DNA of 20,110 bases from DASPXY01 sp038227745. GTDB lineage: Bacteria; Planctomycetota; Planctomycetia; Gemmatales; Gemmataceae. The stretch is from assembly GCA_038227745.1 (NCBI GenBank), contig JBBRPS010000072.1, forward strand, positions 1 through 20,110. The letters are read 5' to 3'. The notes under the pieces are model-generated. The model was not told the DNA's origin. It saw only the letters and a list, made by a program, of their open reading frames with translations, and did not search any database. Of this stretch, positions 1 through 7,319 are shown piece by piece; the stretch's first letter is position 1, and every line of letters starts with the position of its first letter. The translations under genes were made by a program, and so were the position numbers.

Positions 1-155
1 ATGGGGAGACTCCTGCCGGTGACAGCGGTGTGACAACCCTGTCATTGCAGCTGTTCTCCCCACCTTTGTCCACCCCCCGCCGTAAAGCGTTATTGCGTAA
101 GACCCGGAAGCTGGACGATCTCTTACGCCGGCCGTTCGCCGGGAGGGCAGAGACG

Positions 156-869
156 ATGTTCGCCATCCTGGAGATCACCGACTTCCGCGACTTCGTGGCG
201 CTGGTCCTGCGCGTCGGCCTGACCGGCGCCGGCGTCTTCGTGGGCTGGCTCCTCACCAAGCCTCTCGTTCGCCTGATCTACCGCGCCGCGTTCCAGCGCC
301 CCGTCCCGCCGACGCTGCTCACGCTGACGCGCCTCGTCGGGGCGGCGGGCCTGGGCGTCCTTTGCTGGTTCCTCTTCCCGCTCGGCTTCGGCGGCGGGGG
401 CGGCGGCACGGGGCCGGGGACCGGACCGGGCACGTCGGCCGACAGCGGTAAGGACGGCGGCGGCGGGAAAGACAGCGCCGGGGACAAGGGCGGCAAGAAA
501 GAGGGCGGCGACAAGGCCCCCGCGCTGACCGAGCCCGCCCGCGTCGTCCACATCGAGCTGGTTCTGAGCAAGCACTACAAGCGCGACTCCGAGCGCTATT
601 ACCTCATGGAGGGCCGGGAGCCGCCGCAGACGCTTGAAGAGGTCAAGAAGTACCTCCACAAAGTGGAAAAACAGGGGCAGGCGGAGGACAAGGGCGATCC
701 GAAAAAGAAGGAACGGCACCTGGAAATGGAGGTGATCCGGTACGCCAATAGCGTGGATCCGACGCACCCCGCGGTCAAGGCGCTGCTGGATCTGGCCGAG
801 TCGCGTGAGTTCCCCGAGCTGCGCGCCTACCAGCCCAAGGCGTTCTGGAGTAAAACGAAGCCGGAGTGA
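156..869 (+). CDS. Two-TM membrane protein with Gly/Lys linker and small C-terminal domain (first gene of GTPase module)
   Basis: The protein (237 aa) is not assigned to a named family. Two hydrophobic segments at about residues 13-34 and 56-78 are followed by a Gly/Lys/Asp-rich flexible linker (79-122) and a folded-looking C-terminal domain (123-237). The C-terminal part alternates strand-like and helix-like stretches (VHIELVLS, RYYLMEGREPPQTLEEVKKYL, then LEMEVIRYANSVDPTHPAVKALLDLAE). This vaguely recalls the ExbD/TolR domain layout, but that is inference only. The ATG at 156 was chosen because a GGGAGGG Shine-Dalgarno-like tract lies at 141-147 and the hydrophobic region begins soon after. 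An in-frame GTG at 30 would add 42 basic, low-complexity residues that look non-coding. The gene is 45 bp upstream of a membrane GTPase on the same strand, so the two are probably co-transcribed and may act together in the envelope. Confidence 0.75.
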   Translation: MFAILEITDFRDFVALVLRVGLTGAGVFVGWLLTKPLVRLIYRAAFQRPVPPTLLTLTRLVGAAGLGVLCWFLFPLGFGGGGGGTGPGTGPGTSADSGKDGGGGKDSAGDKGGKKEGGDKAPALTEPARVVHIELVLSKHYKRDSERYYLMEGREPPQTLEEVKKYLHKVEKQGQAEDKGDPKKKERHLEMEVIRYANSVDPTHPAVKALLDLAESREFPELRAYQPKAFWSKTKPE

Positions 870-873
870 GCGT

Positions 874-890
874 CCGGGGCATCGCCCCGG
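874..890. other. Intergenic hairpin between first two genes of the GTPase module
   Basis: CCGGGGC (874-880) and GCCCCGG (884-890) form a perfect 7-bp stem with an ATC loop in the 45-bp gap between the two genes. No T-run follows on either strand. It is therefore more likely an mRNA-processing or stability element, or a dispersed GC palindrome, than an intrinsic terminator. Confidence 0.5.
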
Positions 891-914
891 CCACCCTGCT
901 GAGGACCGTCGGCC

Positions 915-2561
915 ATGTCGCAAGTGACCACCCCGCCCCCCGCCCCGGCTCCCGTCGCCGCCGACGCCGTGCGCGTCGTCCTGTTCGGCATGCCGGACGC
1001 CGGCAAGTCCTCCCTCCTCGGCGCCCTCGCCCAGGCGGCCCAGACGCAGGAGCACGTCCTCAACGGCAAGCTCCTCGACCAGACGCAAACCCAGCAGGGC
1101 CTCATCGAACTGCAGCGCCGCCTCTACGAGGACCGGCCGCGCGAGACGCTCGAAGAGGTCGTGCCCTACGCGGTTCGCCTCGAACCATTCCCGCCGCGCG
1201 GCAGCACCGCCGTCCCACCGCCCATCGACGCCGTCCTGTTCGATTGTGACGGCCGCGTCGCCAACGAGCTGCTGACGCGCAACCGCGGCGGCGGCACGAT
1301 GAAGGCCGACGGCGCCCTGGCCCGCGCCATCCTCGAGGCCGACACCCTGGTCCTCGTCGTGGACGCCGCCGCCGACCCCGCGACCCTCAAGCGCGACTTC
1401 GGCCAGTTCGCCCAGTTCCTGCGCGTGCTGGAGCAGAGCCGCGGCCAGCGCAGCGAGGTCGGCGGCCTGCCCGTCTACCTCGTCCTGAGCAAGTGCGACC
1501 TGCTCGCCCAGCCCAACGACACTAGCCTGTCCTGGGTGGACCGGATCGAGGACCGCAAGCGCCAGGTGGGTCGCGCCTTCCACGACTTCCTCGCTCAGCA
1601 GGCCGAGCGCGAGAACATGCCGTTCGGCAAGATCGAGCTGAACCTGTGGGCGACGGCGGTCAAACGGCCGGCGCTTACCGACACCCCCGCGAAGCAGCGC
1701 GAGCCGTACGGCGTGGCGGAGCTGTTCCGGCAGTGCCTCGACGCGGCGGGCCACTTCCGCGAGCGCCGCGTCCACGCCGAGTCGCGGCTGAAGTGGACCG
1801 TCGGCGCCATCGGCGCCGTGGTCGGCGCCATGCTGCTCTTCTTCGCCTTCCTCTACTTCAACCGCACGGCCCCCGAGGTGGACGCGCTGGCAACCCGGGC
1901 ACGCAAGGTGCATTCCCAGCTGGACTCCCGGCCGGAAAAGCGCTTCAGCGGCCCCCTCGAAGAGCGCATCAAGGAACGGGAGGACATCGCGCAGAACAAG
2001 TATTTCCCCCAGCTGCCGGAGGACCTGCGCAACGCGATCATCGGCGCCCTCGAGGAGTTCACGGCTTACAAGGACTTCAGGACCCGGCTGGGCCAGGCCG
2101 GCGCCGGCTTTGGGCGGAACCCGGCGCAGATCACCAACGAGGACCAGCTGGCGAAGGCGAAGGCGGACCTGGAGAAGACGGCGCCGCCGCGCAGCTACGA
2201 AGCGCCGTGGGGCCCGACAGAAGCCGTCGGGCTGTGGAAGACCTGGCTCAAGGAGGTCAACGCGCTCGACACCGCGGTGAAGCAGACGCGCGACGGCTAC
2301 GACCGGGTGCTCCAGGATGGCAAGCGCGTGCAGGCGATGTGGTCGCAGAAGCGGTTCGACGACGCGATCGCCCGGGCGAAGGAGGTCTGGAAGAAGGCGC
2401 AGGCGCTGCCGACGCCAAAGGCCGACGCCACTCGCATCATCGAGGGAGACATCACCTACGGCCAGGTGTTTCGCTTCCTCTCGGTCGAGCAGGCGTACCA
2501 GGACTGGGAAAAGAGCCCGGCGCGGACGAAGGTCAAGTCGCTGGTCGATCTGGAGCCGTGA
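915..2561 (+). CDS. Membrane-anchored TRAFAC-type GTPase with large extra-membrane C-terminal region
   Basis: The protein (548 aa) carries a complete set of GTPase motifs. G1/P-loop is GMPDAGKS at 25-32, G3 is DCDG at 110-113, G4 is SKCD at 192-195 (a variant of N/TKxD), and a G5-like ATAVK lies at 246-250. A Pro/Ala-rich tail (1-18) precedes the GTPase. One clear TM helix (about 294-315) follows, then about 230 charged residues predicted helical (316-548), with a Lys/Glu-rich segment typical of coiled coil. With the GTPase domain cytoplasmic, the C-terminal region would lie across the membrane. The start at 915 is preceded by GAGG at 901-904. The next gene begins with a 4-nt GTGA overlap or 17 bp downstream, so coupling is likely. 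GTP binding is well supported. The biological role is unknown; a signalling or conflict GTPase resembling those found with GTPase-associated proteins is possible but unproven. Confidence 0.85.
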   Translation: MSQVTTPPPAPAPVAADAVRVVLFGMPDAGKSSLLGALAQAAQTQEHVLNGKLLDQTQTQQGLIELQRRLYEDRPRETLEEVVPYAVRLEPFPPRGSTAVPPPIDAVLFDCDGRVANELLTRNRGGGTMKADGALARAILEADTLVLVVDAAADPATLKRDFGQFAQFLRVLEQSRGQRSEVGGLPVYLVLSKCDLLAQPNDTSLSWVDRIEDRKRQVGRAFHDFLAQQAERENMPFGKIELNLWATAVKRPALTDTPAKQREPYGVAELFRQCLDAAGHFRERRVHAESRLKWTVGAIGAVVGAMLLFFAFLYFNRTAPEVDALATRARKVHSQLDSRPEKRFSGPLEERIKEREDIAQNKYFPQLPEDLRNAIIGALEEFTAYKDFRTRLGQAGAGFGRNPAQITNEDQLAKAKADLEKTAPPRSYEAPWGPTEAVGLWKTWLKEVNALDTAVKQTRDGYDRVLQDGKRVQAMWSQKRFDDAIARAKEVWKKAQALPTPKADATRIIEGDITYGQVFRFLSVEQAYQDWEKSPARTKVKSLVDLEP

Positions 2562-2578
2562 GCGCGGGAGCCGCTGTC

Positions 2579-3790
2579 ATGCCCACCGCCGGCGCGATTT
2601 TGCAAGGCTTTGCCTACGGCGAGCATGTCGAGGGCACGCCGCCGCGCAGCCTCGGCTACCGCCTGCTGGCGCCCGCCGCGCTGCAACCCTGGGCCGCGGA
2701 AGTCGAGGCCCTCGCCCGCGGCCTGCAGGGCACCCCTTACCCCGACCCGTGGGCGACCGTCGAGCTGTTCTGCTCGGTGCTGCTGGCCGACGGGCAGCGC
2801 CTCGTCGCCGTCGCCCGCTACGGTCTGGCCGATCACACCGCCAGCCGGCGCCGCGGCGGCCTGGAGCTGATCGGGGTCGTCGGCCCCGCCGACCTGGGCG
2901 CCGCGCAGGCCCTGGCCGTCTACCGCTGGCTGCGACAGCTCCGTGCCGGCGTGGAGGACGTCCGCACCCTGGCCACCACCTACGCGCTGGCGGACGTGCT
3001 CGCCGCGGCCCCGCCCGGCCCGGCGCCGGAGCCGGCGCCGGTGCTGCCGGTCCGCCTCTGGGAGAACGGCGTCCTCCTGTTCGCCGCCACGTCGCCTGCC
3101 GACCCCGACAACCGCCTGGCCCTGCTGCTCCAGGAGGCCGGCAGGGCCTGGCAGTGGCTGCCACTGTGCGGAGCCGATTTCCCACTGCAGACCTACGCGG
3201 GGCGCGGCCCGCTGGTGGCGTGGACGCCGCACCTTGCCGAGGTCGCCGTCCGGTTGGAGTCGAGGCTCGCCGTGGTACCTCCGCCCCGGCCGGCGCCCGT
3301 CGCACGCACTCCGCTCGTGGTCCTGACCGTGCTGGTCGTGTTCCTCCTCGGCGCCAACCTCTGGGCGTTGCTGACCCTGCCCGACCGCCTCGCCGCCGGA
3401 CGGCCCGCGCCGGTCGCCGAACGGCCGCGGGAGAAGGAGCCGCGCCCCGGACCGCCCCCGTCGGTCGAGGCGCCGGAGGTGTCGCGCGAGAAGTTCGCCC
3501 TGGCGCTGCGCCGCTTGCTCGGCGACGGCCCGGGGCAGGGCGGCGACCTCACGCGCTCCGAGAAGGAGCTAATCGCGCGCTACGAGCGCCTCCTCAAGGC
3601 CGACGGCGACCTCCGCGTGGACAGCCCCAAGGCACAGGCGGCGGTCGGCCTGCTGAGCGTGCTGACGCGCTGGAGTCCCGAGCGCGTCAGCCAGGTGATC
3701 CAGAACGAACTGTCCGACCCCGAGGTGGCGAAGCTGATCGGCGAGCGCGTGCGGGCGCGGCTGCTGGCCGAGGGCCTGCGGCACCCATGA
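2579..3790 (+). CDS. GTPase-module partner: soluble N-domain, single TM, helical C-terminal tail
   Basis: The protein (403 aa) is of unrecognised family. A compact N-terminal domain (1-235) contains stretches that look conserved, such as GFAYGEHVEGTPPRSLGYRL (about 10-29) and RRRGGLELIGVVGP (90-103). A Pro-rich hinge (about 143-156) splits it in two, and PPPRPAP (234-240) leads into one TM helix (about 245-265). A Pro/Glu/Arg linker (275-300) and a helical, charged C-terminus (301-403) follow. The ATG at 2579 has GGGAG at 2566-2570. An in-frame GTG at 2558 overlaps the GTPase stop and would add only seven residues. Its one-TM topology mirrors that of the GTPase, suggesting that the two meet on both faces of the membrane. 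The N-domain is a candidate effector or regulator of the GTPase. A relationship to the GAP1 (GTPase-associated protein 1) families is a guess. Confidence 0.75.
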   Translation: MPTAGAILQGFAYGEHVEGTPPRSLGYRLLAPAALQPWAAEVEALARGLQGTPYPDPWATVELFCSVLLADGQRLVAVARYGLADHTASRRRGGLELIGVVGPADLGAAQALAVYRWLRQLRAGVEDVRTLATTYALADVLAAAPPGPAPEPAPVLPVRLWENGVLLFAATSPADPDNRLALLLQEAGRAWQWLPLCGADFPLQTYAGRGPLVAWTPHLAEVAVRLESRLAVVPPPRPAPVARTPLVVLTVLVVFLLGANLWALLTLPDRLAAGRPAPVAERPREKEPRPGPPPSVEAPEVSREKFALALRRLLGDGPGQGGDLTRSEKELIARYERLLKADGDLRVDSPKAQAAVGLLSVLTRWSPERVSQVIQNELSDPEVAKLIGERVRARLLAEGLRHP

Positions 3791-3807
3791 GGCGGCGCGG
3801 CGCTCGC

Positions 3808-3822
3808 CGGGCGTAAAGCCCG
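3808..3822. other. Short palindrome after the GTPase module, possible weak terminator
   Basis: CGGGC (3808-3812) and GCCCG (3818-3822) pair around a GTAAA loop, 18 bp after the stop of the third module gene. A pyrimidine-rich stretch (3826-3841, CTCGCTTTCCCTTTCG) follows. The stem is only 5 bp, so this is a weak terminator candidate. The rest of the gap up to 3901 shows nothing else I can support. Confidence 0.3.
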
Positions 3823-3901
3823 CCGCTCGCTTTCCCTTTCGCCTGGAGCCATGTAGGATACCCCCCGCGTTCCATCCCATGACCGCTGCCGAGAGAGTGC
3901 G

Positions 3902-4528
3902 ATGAGGCGTATCCTTCTGCTGGTGTTGGTCCTGGCAGGGGTCGGCGGCGTGGGTACCGGCCTGGTCCTCTGGTTTGAACACCGGCGCGCCGAGGAGATC
4001 GAGCGGATCACGAATCAGGTCTGCAGGCTCGGCGGCCATCTCGATTACGAGCGGAACGACGTCCGCAACCCGGTGACGGCCGTGCGGCTGAGCGCCTGCA
4101 CCAAGGTGACGGGCGAGTTGCTGCGTTCGCTCCGCCAGTTCCCGGCGCTGAAGTCCCTGAACCTGACCGCCAGCGGCGTGACCGACGACATGCTCGCCGG
4201 CCTGAAGAACTGCGCCAGTCTGGAAGCACTGTACCTCACCACGACGGAGATCGGGGATGCCGGAGTGCGACACCTCCGCGGTCTCACCGGCCTGAAAGAG
4301 CTGGCCCTGGCGGAAACGCGGGTGACCGACGCCGCCCTGGACGATCTGGCGGCGCTGACGCGGTTGGAGGGGTTGTACTTGGAAAGCACGGCGGTCACGG
4401 ACGTGGGGCTGCGGCGGCTCGAAAGGCTTCCCGGGTTGCAGCGGCTCTATCTGAACGGGACGCAGGTCACCGACGCGGGCGTGGCGGAATTGCAGAAGGC
4501 CCGACCGGGGCTGACGGTCTACCGCTGA
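3902..4528 (+). CDS. Membrane-anchored leucine-rich-repeat protein
   Basis: The protein (208 aa) has a signal-anchor or uncleaved signal at 4-24 behind MRR. A short non-repeat region follows, then five leucine-rich repeats with an exact 24-residue period starting at L83, L107, L131, L155 and L179. The consensus is LxxLxLxxTxVTDAGLxxLxxLxx, the short LRR type abundant in planctomycetes. There are no catalytic residues, so it is a protein-interaction module, probably in the periplasm or exposed. The last repeat ends ELQKARPGLTVYR immediately before the stop, a normal family ending. The ATG at 3902 has purine-rich GAGAGAG about 7 nt upstream. It is 112 bp from the GTPase module and could be a separate unit. 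The ligand cannot be read from the sequence. Confidence 0.9.
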   Translation: MRRILLLVLVLAGVGGVGTGLVLWFEHRRAEEIERITNQVCRLGGHLDYERNDVRNPVTAVRLSACTKVTGELLRSLRQFPALKSLNLTASGVTDDMLAGLKNCASLEALYLTTTEIGDAGVRHLRGLTGLKELALAETRVTDAALDDLAALTRLEGLYLESTAVTDVGLRRLERLPGLQRLYLNGTQVTDAGVAELQKARPGLTVYR

Positions 4529-4575
4529 GTATTTGGCCGGGGGTTGAGTTTGAAGTCCCGGCATCAGCGGTGTGG

Positions 4576-4692
4576 CGGGGCGCTTTGGAGTGCGGCGCTC
4601 GGCGCCGCTTTCTTTCTTTAATGCCTCTGGGACTCGTAGGAGAAAAAGAAAGAGCGAAAGCGGCGCCGAGCGCCGCACTCCAAAGCGCCCCG
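4576..4692. repeat. 117-bp inverted-repeat element with 37-bp perfect arms (MITE- or terminator-like)
   Basis: The arm at 4576-4612 is the exact reverse complement of 4656-4692 (37 of 37). Each arm also contains a mini-hairpin, GCGGCGC-TCG-GCGCCGC (4592-4608 on the left and its mirror on the right). Each mini-hairpin is followed, reading inward, by a T-rich tract (TTTCTTTCTTT at 4609-4619 on the plus strand; a similar tract on the minus strand). The 43-bp core (4613-4655) holds no ORF that I can support. No target-site duplication is visible (tgtgg on the left, agaag on the right). It lies between the LRR gene and comEC. It could terminate the LRR transcript, be a dispersed palindromic repeat, or be a decayed non-autonomous element. 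Confidence 0.85.
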
Positions 4693-4716
4693 AGAAGCAC
4701 GCTCGCTCATGGTGTC

Positions 4717-7251
4717 ATGGCCACGAACCTGCTACCCCCTGCCACCTCCACACCTGCCGTACGCGGTGCCGCCCCGGGCCGCCCGGCGCCCAGGGCGAGC
4801 ATCTGGCACGCCCCGCTGGTGCCGCTCGCCCTCGCGTTGACGGCGGGTATCGTCCTCGACCGCCACGCCCCCGTCCCATTCTGGGTCAGCCTCCTCGCCC
4901 TGGGTGTCTTCCTGATCGCGGCGGCGGCGACCATTGCCGCCCGGCAGACCGGCCTGGCGCTCGTCTATCTTTGTTGCGGCGTCGCCGCGGCGGGCGCCGC
5001 CTACTACCACGGTCGCCGCGAACTCGTCGCCGACGATGACATCGTGTACCAGGCGACCGACGAGCCGTGGCCCGTGCAACTCCGCGGCGTGCTCGATACC
5101 GAGCCGGTCTACTCCCGCGCGCAGGCGGATCCGCTCCGCTCGTTCACGGGCGGAGGCTCGACCCGCGCCGTGCTGCGCGTCACGCAGCGGCGGCGCGGGG
5201 ACGGGTTGGTGCAGGTCTCGGGCCTGGTTCAGCTCACGGTCGGCGAGGAACTGAAGGGGCTCCATGTCGGCGACCGCGTCGAGGTCGCGGGCATGCTGAC
5301 GGCGCCTCCCGGCCGGGCCAACCCGGGCGGGTTCGACTACGCCGACTTCCTTCAAGACCAGCAGGTCCGCGCCCTGCTCACGGTCCGCCGGGCCGCGGCC
5401 GTGAAGCTCCTCGAAACCGGCACGCCGTGGTCGGTCCCCCGTGCCCTCGCCCTGGTCCGCGCCTGGGGCCGCCAGGAACTGGAGAAGGCGCTGCCCGAGA
5501 AACAGGCCGGGCTGGCGGTCGCGCTGCTCCTGGGCGACGGGTCGGCATTGAGCAGGGAGGACTGGAATCGCTACCAGCGCAGCGGCGTGCTGCACGTGCT
5601 GGCGATCTCGGGACAGCACCTCGTCGTGCTCGCCGGCTTCCTCTGGGTCGGACTGCGCGCCTGCCGGCTGCGGCAACGGCACGGGGCGCTGGTCGTGGCA
5701 CTGTTCCTGCTGACCTACGCGCTGCTGACCGGCGGGCGTCCGCCCGCGATGCGCTCCGCCGTGATGGCCTGCGCCTTCTGCGGCAGCCTGATCCTGCGCA
5801 AGCCGCTCCTGTCGGCCAACTGCTTCGCGCTGGCGTGGATCGCCGTCGCCGTCCTCGACCCGTCGGACGTGTTCAACGCGGGCTGCCAGCTCTCCTTCCT
5901 CGCCGTGGCGGTGCTCTACTGGGTCACGCGCTCCTGGGAGAAAAAGGACGCCGACCCGCTGGAAGAACTGATCGAGGAGAGTCGCCCCGCATGGCAGCGG
6001 CGGTTGCTATGGCTGTGGCGTCAGCTGTGGGTGAGCTACGCGGTCACGATCGTCGTCTGGCTGGCGGTGACACCGCTGGTGGCGGCGCAGTTCCACATGG
6101 TGCAGTTCATCGGCGTGCCGCTCGGCCCTCCCGCCGTGCTGCTCACGTCCATCGCCCTGGTCGCCGGGTTCTGCCTGTTGCTGCTGGCGCCCATCCTCGC
6201 CCCGCTCGCCCAGCCGTTTGCCTGGCTCGTCAGCGGCTCCCTGGCGGCCTGCGACGCCCTCATCGACCTCGGCGTGTCCTGGCGTCCGGGATCCTGGTAC
6301 GTGGGCGACGTTCCCGTCTGGTGGTCGGCGGCGTTTTACGCCGGGCTGCTCGCCTCGATGACCCTGCTGCCGCTCCGGCAGCGCTGGCCGTGGGGACTGC
6401 TCGCCGGCGTGGGCTGGCTGGCGCTGGGCCTGGCGGTCGCGCTCGTCCGGCCGGGTTCCGGGGAGTTCCGCTGCACGTTCCTGGCGGTCGGACACGGCGG
6501 CTGCGCCGTGCTGGAGACGCCGGACGGGCGGACGTTCCTCTATGACGCGGGCGCCCTGGCCGGGCCGGACGTGACGCGCCGGCACATCGTGCCGTACCTC
6601 TGGCACCGCGGCGTGCGGCGCGTGGACGAGGTTTTTCTTTCGCACGCGGACCTCGACCACTACAACGGCATCCCGGCCCTGCTGGAGTGCTTCCAGGTGG
6701 GCCAGGTCACCTGCACGCCGACTTTTCAGCACCGGGGGAACCGGGCGGTGGCGTTCGTCCTGCGGGCCTTGCGCTCCCACGCCGTCCCGGTGCGCGTGGT
6801 CCGCGCCGGCGACCGCCTCTCCGCGGGAGGGATCGTGTTCGACGTCCTCCATCCCCCGGCCGCCAGCCCCGAGGGCAACGAGAATTCGCGCAGCCTGGTG
6901 CTGCTGGTCCGGCACGGCGACCACTCCATCCTTCTGACCGGCGACCTCGAAGGCCTCGGGCTGGAGCGCGTGCTGACCCTGGCGCCGCCGCGGGTGGACG
7001 TGCTCCAGGCGCCGCACCACGGCAGCTCCAAGGCCAACACGCCGGAGCTGGCGCGATGGGCGAGCCCCGCTATCGTGGTTTGCCCCCAAAAGCGGCCGCG
7101 CGCCGGGCCGCGGCCGAGGGATCCGTACCGGGCGGTCGGTAGTCGCGTCCTGGGGACATGGCCGCACGGCGCGATCACCGTGCGCAGCGGATCCGCCGGG
7201 CTGACCGTCGAGACATTCGTGTCGGGGCTGAAATGGCTGATCCGGCGCTGA
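4717..7251 (+). CDS. comEC: ComEC/Rec2 family DNA-uptake channel with metallo-beta-lactamase-like domain
   Basis: The protein (844 aa) is the inner-membrane channel family that passes single-stranded DNA into the cytoplasm during natural transformation. The N-terminal TM cluster and soluble OB-like region (about 20-270) are followed by the competence core with HVLAISGQH (293-301) and many TM helices up to about 580. A C-terminal metallo-beta-lactamase-like domain (about 585-835) follows. Its metal-site motif SHADLDH is intact (H643, D645, D647, H648), as are LTGDLE (D743) and APHHGSS (H767, H768). The usual VGQGD strand motif reads VGHGG (591-595), a deviation. The start is placed at ATG 4717. 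An in-frame ATG at 4570 would translate through the inverted repeat and is rejected. No other competence gene is adjacent. It ends 68 bp from a convergent gene. Confidence 0.93.
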   Translation: MATNLLPPATSTPAVRGAAPGRPAPRASIWHAPLVPLALALTAGIVLDRHAPVPFWVSLLALGVFLIAAAATIAARQTGLALVYLCCGVAAAGAAYYHGRRELVADDDIVYQATDEPWPVQLRGVLDTEPVYSRAQADPLRSFTGGGSTRAVLRVTQRRRGDGLVQVSGLVQLTVGEELKGLHVGDRVEVAGMLTAPPGRANPGGFDYADFLQDQQVRALLTVRRAAAVKLLETGTPWSVPRALALVRAWGRQELEKALPEKQAGLAVALLLGDGSALSREDWNRYQRSGVLHVLAISGQHLVVLAGFLWVGLRACRLRQRHGALVVALFLLTYALLTGGRPPAMRSAVMACAFCGSLILRKPLLSANCFALAWIAVAVLDPSDVFNAGCQLSFLAVAVLYWVTRSWEKKDADPLEELIEESRPAWQRRLLWLWRQLWVSYAVTIVVWLAVTPLVAAQFHMVQFIGVPLGPPAVLLTSIALVAGFCLLLLAPILAPLAQPFAWLVSGSLAACDALIDLGVSWRPGSWYVGDVPVWWSAAFYAGLLASMTLLPLRQRWPWGLLAGVGWLALGLAVALVRPGSGEFRCTFLAVGHGGCAVLETPDGRTFLYDAGALAGPDVTRRHIVPYLWHRGVRRVDEVFLSHADLDHYNGIPALLECFQVGQVTCTPTFQHRGNRAVAFVLRALRSHAVPVRVVRAGDRLSAGGIVFDVLHPPAASPEGNENSRSLVLLVRHGDHSILLTGDLEGLGLERVLTLAPPRVDVLQAPHHGSSKANTPELARWASPAIVVCPQKRPRAGPRPRDPYRAVGSRVLGTWPHGAITVRSGSAGLTVETFVSGLKWLIRR

Positions 7252-7265
7252 AGGGCCTCACCCCC

Positions 7266-7286
7266 CCGACTCGCGGAGCGAGTCGG
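7266..7286. terminator. Hairpin between convergent comEC and diguanylate cyclase genes
   Basis: CCGACTCGC (7266-7274) and GCGAGTCGG (7278-7286) form a perfect 9-bp stem with a GGA loop in the 68-bp convergent gap. It is symmetric and could serve both genes. Neither side has a real U-tract, so it would be Rho-assisted or only a processing barrier. Confidence 0.5.
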
Positions 7287-7319
7287 CCACGAAGCGCTGC
7301 ACGCCGTTTCCCAATCGCT

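Noticed and set aside
1..29. Short ATG-initiated frame at the left edge (10 codons)
   Set aside because: It is too short and has no Shine-Dalgarno sequence in view. TGACAG/CTGTCA arms at 20-44 are too weak to call an operator.
30..155. N-terminal extension of the first gene from a GTG
   Set aside because: It has no Shine-Dalgarno sequence and a basic, unstructured translation. A better start with GGGAGGG lies at 156.
123..1913. Long minus-strand open frame (596 codons) opposite the GTPase module
   Set aside because: It has low-complexity Arg/Ala/Gly/His composition, no domain motifs, and lies antisense to well-supported genes. It is a high-GC shadow.
156..3790. Calling the GTPase triad a proven anti-phage defence system
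   Set aside because: No nuclease, toxin or other effector domain is visible and there are no neighbouring defence genes. Only a GTPase membrane module is supported.
4570..4716. N-terminal extension of ComEC through the inverted repeat
   Set aside because: It would translate both palindromic arms as charged low-complexity sequence. ATG 4717 gives the normal ComEC N-terminus.
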